Of a stretch of 64,000 bases of DNA, positions 49,513 to 58,323 are shown piece by piece; position 1 is the stretch's first letter, and each line of letters opens with the position of its first letter. The notes below the pieces were generated by a model. It was given only the letters and a program-made list of their open reading frames with translations, made no database searches and had not been told where the DNA came from. The stretch lies in the NCBI GenBank assembly GCA_023248635.1, contig JAHFED010000028.1:1-64000 (forward strand), read 5' to 3'. A program made the position numbers and the translations under genes. This DNA is from Myxococcales bacterium (GTDB taxonomy: Bacteria; Myxococcota; UBA727; VGSZ01).

Positions 49513-51195
49513 ATGAAGCCCAAGCGCTCCTCGCTCCTGCCGACGTCGGCTCTCACAGCCATGGCCTGCAGCCTCGCCTTGTTCAGCAGCGCCGGCCGTG
49601 CGGACTACATCGATCACTTCGCCACCCGCACCGACGTCGGCCTCTACAAGGTGCCCTCTCAGGGAGCGACCCGCGTGCTGGTAGTGCCGGTGTTCATCGA
49701 CGACATCGCCTATCCCGATGGATCGGAAGAGGCCTTTCTCGACGAGATAACGGCCTTTTACGCCGACGACGACGCGCTGATCTTCGAGGGCGGCTTTCGC
49801 TTCACCAGCTATTGGGAACAGGCCTCGCTCGGTCGCTTCCGCCCCTCGGCCGAGGTCGCCGCTCCGGTGCATTTCTCGACGTGCCCGCCCTTGGGCGACA
49901 ACGCCGACTGCGAGATCCCGCGGGGCGCAGGCCTGGCACAGGGCGACGTGCAGGGCGCGGTGGCCGTGCTCACCGATGCCCTGGCCTTCATGGACGAGAT
50001 CTTTCAATGCGCGGCCACGGGGCCCGGAGCCGGCACGAGCTGCACCGCCGGCGGCGGCGTCGACTTCGCGCGCTACGACACGAGCGGAAACCAAGAAGGG
50101 GTGGCCGACGGCTTCGTCGACGGCGTCATCATCGTCAGCAACGCCGGTTTTCCCGGCATCGCGCTGCCGGTGAAGGACCTCGCCACCAATCCCCTCCTCT
50201 CTTTTCTCGGGCCTTTTCCGAGCTTTGCCTATCCCGATGATGACGGCGTCGTCGTCGCCAGCGTCGGCATCGCCGGCCGCACCGGCCGCCCCGGGCGCGA
50301 GACCTTCGTGTCGGTCCACGAGTTTGGGCACCTCCTCGGCTTCTGCGATCTCTACAATGAAGCAGGATCGACCAACGATCTTCCCTATTCATTGATGGGT
50401 GGCTGGTTCTACGCCGACGCCGGCTCGCTGCTCGACCCCTTTTCGCGGGTGGCCATCGGTTGGGCCAACTTGATTCAGGTCGGTGGGCCGGGGAGCTTCG
50501 AGCTGCCGTCGGCGGCGCGCAGCGGCACGGTGCTCAAGGTCGGCAGCGGCGACGAGTTCTTCCTCGTCGAGCACCGCCGCAAGCTGGTCGATGTCCTCGA
50601 CGGCGACATGGGCATCGACTCTGGGGTGCTGGTGGAGCGCGTGCGCCTGGCCAAGAGACCGTCGCCGACGCCGGGGGACTATTTCAACACGCTGCAGAGC
50701 TGCGTCAACTGTACGCCTTTTGATCCGATGTTGATGATCGAGGAGGCCGATGGCAACTATGATCTGCAGCTCAACCGCGGCCGCGACGACGCCAGCGACC
50801 TCTTTCAGAGCGGCGATGCCGTGGCGCCGTCGACGGACACGGCGGCCCGCTCGGCGGCCCACGTGGTGTTTTCGACCAACCTCTTGAGCGGTGCTTCGAC
50901 GGGCTTGACCATCACGGTCAGCAGCAGCGACGACGAAGGCGCCGTCGTCGACGTCGACGCTCCCGCTCTTGCCGACCCCTGCCTGACCTTGGGCGATCTC
51001 TGCCCCGGCGCCTGTGCCGCCGACGACGAAGGCCACGGGCGCTGCGGTGATTTCCAGACCTTCCCGCCCACCTTCGCCACTGGCGCCCTCCCTCCGACGC
51101 CCCTCGGATGCCCCGGCTGCACAAGCACGTCGGGGGCAGACGCCGGGGCGCTAGCACTTTCCCTCCTCCTGCTTCGACGCCGACAGCGGGCCTGA
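49513..51195 (+). CDS. Secreted M6-like metalloprotease with MYXO-CTERM-like tail
   Basis: The protein has 560 residues. A signal peptide covers about 1-30 (ALTAMACSLALFSSAGRA). The catalytic block SVHEFGHLLGFCDLYNEAGS, near residue 268, gives HExxHxxGxxD, the metzincin-like motif of M6 (immune inhibitor A) peptidases, followed by the Met-turn-like YSLMGGWFY. The C-terminus reads LGCPGCTSTSGADAGALALS, then LLLLRRRQRA. A Cys-containing motif, one hydrophobic helix and an Arg cluster make up the MYXO-CTERM sorting signal processed by myxosortase for surface display or secretion. It is probably a surface or secreted protease used in predation or matrix turnover; no substrate is known. Confidence 0.9.
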   Translation: MKPKRSSLLPTSALTAMACSLALFSSAGRADYIDHFATRTDVGLYKVPSQGATRVLVVPVFIDDIAYPDGSEEAFLDEITAFYADDDALIFEGGFRFTSYWEQASLGRFRPSAEVAAPVHFSTCPPLGDNADCEIPRGAGLAQGDVQGAVAVLTDALAFMDEIFQCAATGPGAGTSCTAGGGVDFARYDTSGNQEGVADGFVDGVIIVSNAGFPGIALPVKDLATNPLLSFLGPFPSFAYPDDDGVVVASVGIAGRTGRPGRETFVSVHEFGHLLGFCDLYNEAGSTNDLPYSLMGGWFYADAGSLLDPFSRVAIGWANLIQVGGPGSFELPSAARSGTVLKVGSGDEFFLVEHRRKLVDVLDGDMGIDSGVLVERVRLAKRPSPTPGDYFNTLQSCVNCTPFDPMLMIEEADGNYDLQLNRGRDDASDLFQSGDAVAPSTDTAARSAAHVVFSTNLLSGASTGLTITVSSSDDEGAVVDVDAPALADPCLTLGDLCPGACAADDEGHGRCGDFQTFPPTFATGALPPTPLGCPGCTSTSGADAGALALSLLLLRRRQRA

Positions 51196-51266
51196 GGGAC
51201 AGGGGTCACAGAGACGACGACGGCTGACGGTTGCGCGCCATTGACCGACGGGGTGAGTCTCGTTCC

Positions 51267-53387
51267 ATGATCACCTCTCCCCGCTCGCAGCCGCTCCGCA
51301 ACCCCACCGCCCACACCCTGGTGGGAAGCACGGCCCCGGCAGCGTCGCCGACGAGCCCGACTCCAGCGACAACGGCAACGACGACGACGAATTCGTCTCC
51401 GCAGCCCAATGCCCACGTCACCGGTGGCGCCCCCGGTTCGTCGACGACCACGACCGGACCCAGCACCTCCGTCGGCGCTCGCGGCGTCGCAGCTGGCGTG
51501 GCCACGGTGCCGGGCGGCATCGCCAAGCTCGTCGATCGCAAGGCCTTCGAGGCCTTCGCCAAGCGCGACGACGTGCCAGGTGCGGCCAACGTGTTGGCGA
51601 TGAAATTTCTGATCACCGACGTCGACACCAAGCATCCCAAGGTCTGGTTCGTCGACTCCAACAAGAACGACTTCCACTACTACTTCGCGCGCGACTCCCT
51701 CGGGGTGACTCTCGACCTCGCGACCTTCAATTCGCAGACCTACTTCACCGACAAGAGGAAGTTCATCGCCGGCACCATCGTCGCCCACGACGGCTACACC
51801 GACCAAAACGGCGACAAGGGCGCCTACGCCGTCGAGTTTTGGCCCACCGATCCCGTGCACGCCAAGCACGTGAACCTCGCCTTCGACGCCGTCGCCAAAG
51901 CGATGCCCTTTGCTGGCACCAAGCTGGCCTATCACCCCGCTGGCGACACCCAAGAAGAGCTGCGCAAGAGCGAGTCCCGTTCGCTGGCCCGCTATGGGGT
52001 GCCCGTGATCTCCACCGAGAAGCTCTTCGAAGGCGTGAACTTCAGCCCGCTCAACCAAGAGACCAGCTTCGGCATGCTGCGCGTCGTCGACCCCGCCGTG
52101 CCCTCCACCACGCCTTTCTCACCCCGCGACATCGTGTTGTTCAAAGGCAGTACACCCAATGATCTGACACATGTCGCCGGGATTATCACGGAAGTACCGC
52201 AGACGCCGCTGTCCCACATCAATCTGAAAGCCAAGCAAGACAAGGTTCCAAACGCCTACATCAAGGACGCGCTGCAGGATCCGAACATCAAGAACTTGGT
52301 CGGCAAGCTGGTCAAATATGAGGTCACTGGCCAGGGCTACAGGATCACCGCAGCTACGGCCGCCGAGGTTGCCGCCTACGACAAAAAGGTCAGGCCGACG
52401 TCGCCTCAGGTACCCAAGCCCGATCTGAGCGTCAAAACGATCAAAGCGTTCAAAGACCTCTCGGTGAAAGACGCCAAAGCCTTCGGAGGCAAAACGACCA
52501 ATCTGGCAGAGATGCGGCACATCTTGGCTCCAGCCCAGATGCCCGATGGGTTCGGCATTCCCTTTTCCTTCTATGACGACTTCATGAAGGCCAACGGTCT
52601 CTACGACAAAGCCCTCAAGATGCAGGCGGACCCGAAATTCCAAAGCGACGTCGCCTTTCGCGATGAACAGCTCAAGGATTTCCGCAAGGAGCTGAAGAAG
52701 GCACCGGTGCCGGCGGCGCTTCAGGTCCAGCTCGACAAGGTCGAAGCTGACATGTTGGCGAAGCTCCCGCCCGGATCGGGGCTGCGGCTGCGCTCGTCGA
52801 CCAACAACGAAGACCTCGACGGCTTCAACGGCGCCGGCCTCTATGACAGCTACACTGTGCGCCCCAAGGACAAAGAGACCGTCGGCGTCGAGATCAAGAA
52901 GGTCTGGGCCAGCATGTGGAATTTCCGCGCCTTCGAAGAACGCGACTTCTGGAAGATTCCGCACGACAAGGCGATGATGGCCGTTACCGTACATGGAAAC
53001 GTCGATGGTGAGCTGGCCAATGGTGTAGCAATCACCAAGAACATCTACGACGAAAACTGGCCGGGGTTCTATGTGAACTCGCAGGTGGGCGAGAACCTGG
53101 TGACCAACCCCGATCCCAAGAGCCGGCCCGAAGAGATGCTTGTGTCGGCGATCGGCGAGCACGGCGAATACGAAACGCAGCGTATTCGCAAGTCGTCGGA
53201 GCTCGGTGGCAAACCGGTGCTGACGGCCGCACAGGTCAAAGAGCTCGTTTCTGGCCTGGAGAAAATCCAGGCCCATTTCAAGAAAGTCCTGCACAAAGAA
53301 AACGACAAGGGCTTCGCAATGGATGTGGAGTGGAAGGTGCTTCCCACGGGGCACATTTACATCAAGCAGGCGCGGCCCGTGGTGTGA
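51267..53387 (+). CDS. PEP-synthase/PPDK-type dikinase with glucan, water dikinase-like domain order
   Basis: The protein has 706 residues. The first 65 residues are Ser/Thr/Pro-rich with no signal peptide. An unrecognised domain follows (about 75-240, with VWFVDSNKNDFHYYFARDSL and AYAVEFWPTDPVHAKHVN). Residues about 240-375 are a swivelling phosphohistidine domain: DIVLFKGSTPNDLTHVAGII, then VPQTPLSHINLKAKQDKVPN, where the central His near 317 is the phosphate carrier. The ATP-grasp half of PPDK (PPDK_N) comes last: AFGGKTTNLAEMRHI, MPDGFGIPFSFYDDFMKANG, GLRLRSSTNNEDLDGFNGAG. Normal PEP synthases have the opposite order plus a PEP-binding barrel, which is absent. His domain before ATP domain at the C-terminus is the layout of plant glucan, water dikinases. 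The substrate is therefore perhaps a polysaccharide. Confidence 0.8.
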   Translation: MITSPRSQPLRNPTAHTLVGSTAPAASPTSPTPATTATTTTNSSPQPNAHVTGGAPGSSTTTTGPSTSVGARGVAAGVATVPGGIAKLVDRKAFEAFAKRDDVPGAANVLAMKFLITDVDTKHPKVWFVDSNKNDFHYYFARDSLGVTLDLATFNSQTYFTDKRKFIAGTIVAHDGYTDQNGDKGAYAVEFWPTDPVHAKHVNLAFDAVAKAMPFAGTKLAYHPAGDTQEELRKSESRSLARYGVPVISTEKLFEGVNFSPLNQETSFGMLRVVDPAVPSTTPFSPRDIVLFKGSTPNDLTHVAGIITEVPQTPLSHINLKAKQDKVPNAYIKDALQDPNIKNLVGKLVKYEVTGQGYRITAATAAEVAAYDKKVRPTSPQVPKPDLSVKTIKAFKDLSVKDAKAFGGKTTNLAEMRHILAPAQMPDGFGIPFSFYDDFMKANGLYDKALKMQADPKFQSDVAFRDEQLKDFRKELKKAPVPAALQVQLDKVEADMLAKLPPGSGLRLRSSTNNEDLDGFNGAGLYDSYTVRPKDKETVGVEIKKVWASMWNFRAFEERDFWKIPHDKAMMAVTVHGNVDGELANGVAITKNIYDENWPGFYVNSQVGENLVTNPDPKSRPEEMLVSAIGEHGEYETQRIRKSSELGGKPVLTAAQVKELVSGLEKIQAHFKKVLHKENDKGFAMDVEWKVLPTGHIYIKQARPVV

Positions 53388-53471
53388 CCGCACGGGCGTC
53401 TGGCCCCAGCATGCGATGCCCCGGGGCCCGAACTGCTGCCTTGGACCGGGAAACACAGTAAGCATCGCCCC

Positions 53472-55508
53472 ATGGCCACCAAGAAGAAGAGCGCCGAGCT
53501 CGAGACGACGCCGGCGGAGCGCAGGCAGCCCAAGCAGCGAGAGATCGCGGTCAGCGAGTTTTTCTCCAAGAACCGCCACCTGCTCGGCTTCGATTCGCCG
53601 CAGAAGGCGTTGCTGACGGCAGTGCGCGAGGCCGTCGACAACGCTCTGGACGCCTGTGAGGAGGCCCGCATTTTTCCCGACGTCACCGTCGAGATCACCG
53701 AGATCGAAGCCGCGCCGGTGGCCCAGGGTCCGACCCGCTATCGAGTGCGCATCGAGGACAACGGACCCGGCATTCCCGAACCCGAGATGGGCAAGATCTT
53801 CGCGAAGCTGCTGTACGGCTCGAAGTTCCACCGCCTCAAGCAGTCGCGCGGCCAACAGGGCATCGGCATCTCCGCAGCCGTGATGTACGGACAAATGACC
53901 ACTGGCGAACCGGCGCTGGTGGTTTCCAAGATGCAAGGTGCGCGCGCCAATCGGGTTCGACTTTTTATCGATACGGCGAAGAACGAACCCAAGATAGAGC
54001 ACACTGACGTCGACGACAGTGACTGGTGGAAGCAGAAGGCTTCCGGCACCTCCATCGAGATTTTATTGGTGGGCCAGTATAAGGCAGGTCGTCACGGCGT
54101 AGAGGCCTATTTAAAGCAAACTGGTCTGGCCAATCCGCACGCGCGCATTCTCTTTCGCTTTCACAAGGCGGCCACCAAATCGCAGCCCGCGGGGAGCAGC
54201 GAGACCGTCGACATGCCCCGCGTGGTGCATGAGCTGCCCAAGGAGCCCATCGAAATCAAGCCGCACCCCCACGGGGTCGAGCTCGGCACCCTGCAGCGCC
54301 TGCTCGAGGACGCCGGCAAGCAGCACGTCGTCACCTTTCTGTCGACGAGCTTCTCGCGTGTGTCCGCGGCCCAAGCGGCCGAGATCGTGACCAACGGCGG
54401 GCTCAAGCCCACGCGGCCCTGCTCATCGCTGACGCGCCCCGAAGTCGAACAACTCTATAAGGCACTGCAAGCCCAGAAGCTGATGGCGCCGCCGACGTCG
54501 TGCTTGTCGCCCATCGGTGAGCCGGCCTTGATCAAGGGCCTCTATGCCCTCTTCGGCGATCGCAAGAACCTGCAAGACGACGACGACCTCGATCACCTCA
54601 CCCCCGACAAACCCGCGGGGACAAAGACCCTGCTTTCCAATGAGCAACGTGAACAGGCCGACGCCGGCTCTCTCTCTCAGGCCGCCGAACAAGCTGCGGC
54701 CCTCGAGGCCAGCAAGAAGAAGACGAAGAAGCCGGGCAAGACTCCGCCCGATGATGATCAACTGGGCCTCTTTCAGAGCCGCTCGGGCGGGACGACGACG
54801 ACGACGACGTCGTCTTTGCCGCCGCAGTCCATCGATGTTCCCCAGCCGGCCGAGAGGGCCCGCATTGAAAAAGACGAAGAGGGCGCCGACGTCCTCGTGC
54901 TGGGCGAGAACGTCTTTGTGACCGCAGTGACCCGACCGCCGGCCATCTACCGGGGCAATCCCTTTCAGGTCGAGTGTGGAATTCTCTACAGTAAAGATCT
55001 CAAAGCCGACGAATTAGCTAAGGTTTTCCGCTTCGCCAACCGGGTGCCTTTGCTCTATCAGGCATCGGCCTGTGCCATGATGAAGGCGGTGGTGTCCGCG
55101 CCGTGGCGGTCCTACGAGGTGCAGCAGAGCAAGGGCGCACCACCCACCGGACCTCTTGTGCTGCTGGTGCACATCGCCTCGGCCTGGGTTCCCTACACTT
55201 CAGAGTCCAAGGAAGCCATCGCTCACTATCCAGAGGTGCTCAAAGAAATGCGACTGGCGGTCATGGAGGCCGGCCGACGTCTGCAACGCTTCTTGCGTCG
55301 TCGTCGTCGTGAGGTCGATGAGCTGAAGAAGCGCGACTACATGACCAAGTACCTCGACACCATCGGCGAGGCGTTGCAGGACATCCTCGGTCTCTCCGCC
55401 GCCGATCGCGACCGGACCACGGAGAGCCTGAAGCTGGTGCTCGAAAAATCGCGCACCCAAGCCATCAACGACGAGGAGCGGGGCCGCAAGCGCAAGGGCG
55501 CGGCTTGA
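53472..55508 (+). CDS. top6B: DNA topoisomerase VI subunit B
   Basis: The protein has 678 residues. GHKL ATPase motifs are complete: N-box with Glu53/Asn57 in REAVDNALDACEEA, G1 as EDNGPGIPEPEMG near 95, and G2 as SRGQQGIGISAAVMYGQMTT near 125. A helix-two-turn-helix part (about 290-360) and the transducer domain with PPAIYRGNPFQVECGILYSK and VPLLYQASACAMMKAV follow. A Lys/Ala/Thr-rich insert (about 385-470, containing KKKTKKPGKTPPDDD) sits between them. With Top6A it makes a type IIB topoisomerase that relaxes supercoils by double-strand passage. Top6A is normally adjacent but is not found here; the next gene is a small lipoprotein. The function may depend on a distant Top6A. Confidence 0.95.
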   Translation: MATKKKSAELETTPAERRQPKQREIAVSEFFSKNRHLLGFDSPQKALLTAVREAVDNALDACEEARIFPDVTVEITEIEAAPVAQGPTRYRVRIEDNGPGIPEPEMGKIFAKLLYGSKFHRLKQSRGQQGIGISAAVMYGQMTTGEPALVVSKMQGARANRVRLFIDTAKNEPKIEHTDVDDSDWWKQKASGTSIEILLVGQYKAGRHGVEAYLKQTGLANPHARILFRFHKAATKSQPAGSSETVDMPRVVHELPKEPIEIKPHPHGVELGTLQRLLEDAGKQHVVTFLSTSFSRVSAAQAAEIVTNGGLKPTRPCSSLTRPEVEQLYKALQAQKLMAPPTSCLSPIGEPALIKGLYALFGDRKNLQDDDDLDHLTPDKPAGTKTLLSNEQREQADAGSLSQAAEQAAALEASKKKTKKPGKTPPDDDQLGLFQSRSGGTTTTTTSSLPPQSIDVPQPAERARIEKDEEGADVLVLGENVFVTAVTRPPAIYRGNPFQVECGILYSKDLKADELAKVFRFANRVPLLYQASACAMMKAVVSAPWRSYEVQQSKGAPPTGPLVLLVHIASAWVPYTSESKEAIAHYPEVLKEMRLAVMEAGRRLQRFLRRRRREVDELKKRDYMTKYLDTIGEALQDILGLSAADRDRTTESLKLVLEKSRTQAINDEERGRKRKGAA

Positions 55509-55879
55509 GGATCGTGGCGGTCTGTTGGATCTTCGCCATGCTCGGCTGCGCGACGACCCCCGAAGCGGCGCGCTTCTCCATCGAGTCCACGCCTGTTTCG
55601 GCACCAGGGTCGCACTGCGGCGCGACCGTTCACGTCGGCCGTGGTCCTGTGCCCGTCGGCGCCCGGGAGAGCGTGCGCTTTCGGGTGACCATCTCGAAGC
55701 CGGTGGCTTTGGAGGAGGTCGAAGATCGGCTGCGCGTTCACGCCGCCCGCGCCTGCGCCGACGGCGTCATGGTGCTCCAGGCAGTGGCCGCCGATGGAGC
55801 GGTGGGGGTGACCGAGGTGAGCGCCGTCGCCTTCGTCGCTGATGCCGAAATGCTCGTCGATGACGGAGAGCCGCGATGA
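55505..55879 (+). CDS. Small lipoprotein
   Basis: The protein has 124 residues if it starts at TTG 55505, whose TTGA overlaps the top6B stop; GTG at 55514 would give 121. The N-terminus (VAVCWIFAMLGC) ends in a lipobox, so it is predicted to be a lipoprotein. The remaining 105 residues are beta-rich (TVHVGRGPVPVGARESVRFR, then SKPVALEEVEDRLRVHAARA) with one extra Cys pair (HCGAT, ARACADG). No family is recognised. Overlap with top6B suggests joint transcription, but no functional link is evident. Confidence 0.6.
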   Translation: MRIVAVCWIFAMLGCATTPEAARFSIESTPVSAPGSHCGATVHVGRGPVPVGARESVRFRVTISKPVALEEVEDRLRVHAARACADGVMVLQAVAADGAVGVTEVSAVAFVADAEMLVDDGEPR

Positions 55880-56595
55880 TCAGCGTTGGTCGGCAACGAT
55901 CATGCAACTGAAGCTGATCCGGTTTGGTGGACGGTTTGATTAGCAGTGATCCGGCCCATCCGGAGCTGCCCCGCTCAAATGACGGCCTCTGCTGTTTTCA
56001 AAATCAGGATGGGGGCGACGGGGGAAGGGCTCTTCTCCCGTCCGGTGGGCCCGGGTGCGTCGGCACAAGCCGGCAGGAGGATGTAGGTGCCAATAGGTTG
56101 AGTCCGAAGAAGTCCTACCGCGGGAGGAGTCCACCACCCGCGAAGTGAGACCTTGCGTCGACGAGGGCGACCTCGTCGTCGAAGCGTAGGTACACGAGCA
56201 AGCGAGCCAGGCGATTGAGCCGCGAAATACACGAATCGGAGGAGCCGATGCTGTCCGGAAATGCCGAAGGCCACGACGACGACCATGTGGCCTCGCGAAT
56301 CTGGCGGGCCTCACGATCGAAAGCGTGCATGGGAACCTCTGTCTGGAGGCTCAGGCCGATGCGGCGCCGTCCTCAAGACGGACGGGGTGAGGATCCACCC
56401 TCAATCGTGCTCCGGAGCGGCCCACGCAGCTGATCGCTGCCTCTCCTCCGCCATCCGCCTTGCCAGGGCACTGCGTGCGGAGCCCTGGCAAGGCGGCCGC
56501 CTCGTCACGTTGCTCCCGACGCTGCGCAGGCCTGGTGGCGCGCTGCTCGCCGCGTGGTCGCCACGGACGAGCAGCACGCAACCTCGAGGTGCACG

Positions 56596-56922
56596 ATGAC
56601 CCGCCAGAACCTGCCGGAGATGCACTTGGACGACGCCGCAGCCACCAGTGACGATGAGCTCCTGGACCGACAGAGCGATCGTCTGTTTGCCCGGCACCGA
56701 CAAGCTGACGATCGGCACAACCACCGCCGCGCAGCTGTCCTCGAGTCCCTGGCTCGCGCCGACGGCCACCATGCAGTCGCCGTCCGCTCACGCCTTGCCG
56801 GCAAGATCGCTCATGCGCCTGGCGCCGAAGCGCTCTCCGAACGGGCGATCCATCGCGCACGAATTCTCGCCTCCCGTCCCTCGGTGCCGCTGACCTTCGA
56901 CGAGCTGATGAAGTTGGCGTGA
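56596..56922 (+). CDS. Small hypothetical protein (doubtful)
   Basis: The protein has 108 residues from ATG at 56596, with GAGGT eight bases upstream. It is rich in His, Arg, Asp and Ala (LFARHRQADDRHNHRRAAVL) and ends with SRPSVPLTFDELMKLA, which looks like a normal helix-capped C-terminus. No family, signal or membrane helix is seen. Long overlapping frames exist on the opposite strand, so the coding strand is uncertain. It lies in the degenerate region and may be a remnant. Confidence 0.3.
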   Translation: MTRQNLPEMHLDDAAATSDDELLDRQSDRLFARHRQADDRHNHRRAAVLESLARADGHHAVAVRSRLAGKIAHAPGAEALSERAIHRARILASRPSVPLTFDELMKLA

Positions 56923-57276
56923 CCGGCCACGCAGCCGCCCAACTCGCGGTCATGCCGAGATCGATGCCGCCCTCGGGCCGGGCGGCCAATTCTGCGGGCT
57001 CGGGCCGGCGGCGACTGCCGAGCCCCGCCGGGGTCATCGGCGGCGCCTAAGGCTAAGCTCACTCGTTCGGCGATGACCAACCACGAAGTCGGGAGCGGTG
57101 GTGATGACGCGAGCCAGGTCGACGGCGAGGAGTGGGTGCGCGGCCAGCGCTTCCGGATCGCTGTCCGCCCGAATCTACTACCCGTGCGCACGCCGCAGGG
57201 CTTCATCCCCCCATGGCGCAAGCGGTGATCCGCCGCCGTCGGTCCGAGAGAGCCGGATAACGACGGCCGACGCAGC

Positions 57277-57894
57277 TCAGAAATCGACGAGGTCGAACGG
57301 CACGATTGCCTCGGCGTCGCGTTGGACGTCTGCATCAAGGGCGAAATGCCCAGCGGCCTTCGACCGTCATCCGCCGCATCCACCCGGAGCGCGATGAGAC
57401 GCGCCACAGCTTGCCAGACAGTCTCCTCGTCGACGTCGAAGAACGCGTGCATGGCGGCATCGCGCGCGCTGCCGTCGAAGACCGGCTGCAACGACAGTCG
57501 CAGTTGTGGGCGGCAGGTCGACTCCGATCCGAATTCGAGGAAGCAAGGATCGAGACGCGCCGTGGTGACGGTGAGCGCGCCCCACAGCGCGTCGGGCTCG
57601 TCGGTGCGGGTCAAGGGCTCGAAGCCCTCGACGATGTCACAGCTGAGGATTGGGCCGAGGACGCCCGCCTCATCAGCGCCTGTGCCCGAAGGCAGCCACG
57701 CGATCGCGACGTCGGCGAGCTCCACGTGTGCGCCTGCTGCGAGCTCCGGAAAGCCCACGTCGCTGAGGTCAGCGGCCGGGGCGCAGCCGCGTGCCCGATG
57801 CGGCGCAATCCTCATCTCCGGTGTCGACCGGCCCACAGCCAACGACGGTGACGACGACCCAGCCCAGCAGCAGCGCTGTGTTCTCGATCTTCAC
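57277..57894 (-). pseudogene. Frameshifted lipoprotein gene
   Basis: Read from GTG at 57894, the first 29 codons give a lipoprotein signal (ALLLGWVVVTVVGCGPVDTG) and then run out of sense near 57800. The next frame carries on with a good protein: APAADLSDVGFPELAAGAHV, VLGPILSCDIVEGFEPLTRT, CRPQLRLSLQPVFDGSARDA and FFDVDEETVWQAVARLIAL. Near 57345 a third frame continues with HFALDADVQRDAEAIVPFDL and stops at 57277. Two frameshifts therefore interrupt an original lipoprotein of about 205 residues. Either the gene is decaying or the assembly has errors here. It is divergent from the redox operon. Confidence 0.6.
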
Positions 57895-58323
57895 GGCGAG
57901 GCCTCCCGCTTTCTGCGCCGCAACCTGACAAGAGCGTGCCCGACGACGACGTCGCATCCAAGCGGTTCGTTCGAAAATTCAGTCATGTGATGTTCCGGCT
58001 ACACCGTGACCCAAAGAGTCACAGCGGCGGCCGTAAGAGATTGACCTGTCGCCATTGCGCCTCACCGCGCGGCCAGTTGGCCATTCCTGCGATGGGACTT
58101 GAGACCGCTGGGCCAGTGGGCGCCGCCGACGGCAGGCATCGCCCGCTCGCCAGATGCGACCGAGCGAAAGCGCCCAGCGCGTCGAGCGATCGCGCCCCGC
58201 GCAGCTACCTGCGGTCCCGAACAGACAGCGATCGAACACGGCACGTCGCTTGCGAACGCGTTGTCGCGCCTCGCTCTCCGTTCGCCCATCGATTGGCTCC
58301 CCGGTTCATTCGAGGTGACTTCA

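Larger units (their letters stand above)
55880..58323. other. Gene-poor, apparently degenerate region
   Basis: About 2.4 kb without an intact gene of clear family. Near 55914-55953, TGATCCGG appears twice around TTTGGTGGACGGTTTGA, which could be the end of a lost insertion sequence, but no transposase remains. Between 55.95 and 56.35 kb several overlapping short frames on both strands are all interrupted. A 108-residue frame at 56596 and a broken lipoprotein gene at 57277-57894 are listed separately. A 51-codon frame at 57073-57228 (ending GFIPPWRKR) might be real. The stretch 57895-58323 before the redox operon holds no supported gene. Confidence 0.5.

Noticed and set aside
48211-50331. Minus-strand open frame of 706 codons
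   Set aside because: Antisense of sthA and the M6-like protease gene; a common artefact of the strong third-position GC bias.
55914-55953. IS21-like insertion sequence end
   Set aside because: Only two short TGATCCGG repeats are seen; no transposase fragment or second end could be identified.
58099-58323. N-terminal extension of the first redox-operon protein
   Set aside because: The frame is open, but it is arginine-rich and unlike a protein; the ATG at 58324 is followed at once by a good signal peptide.
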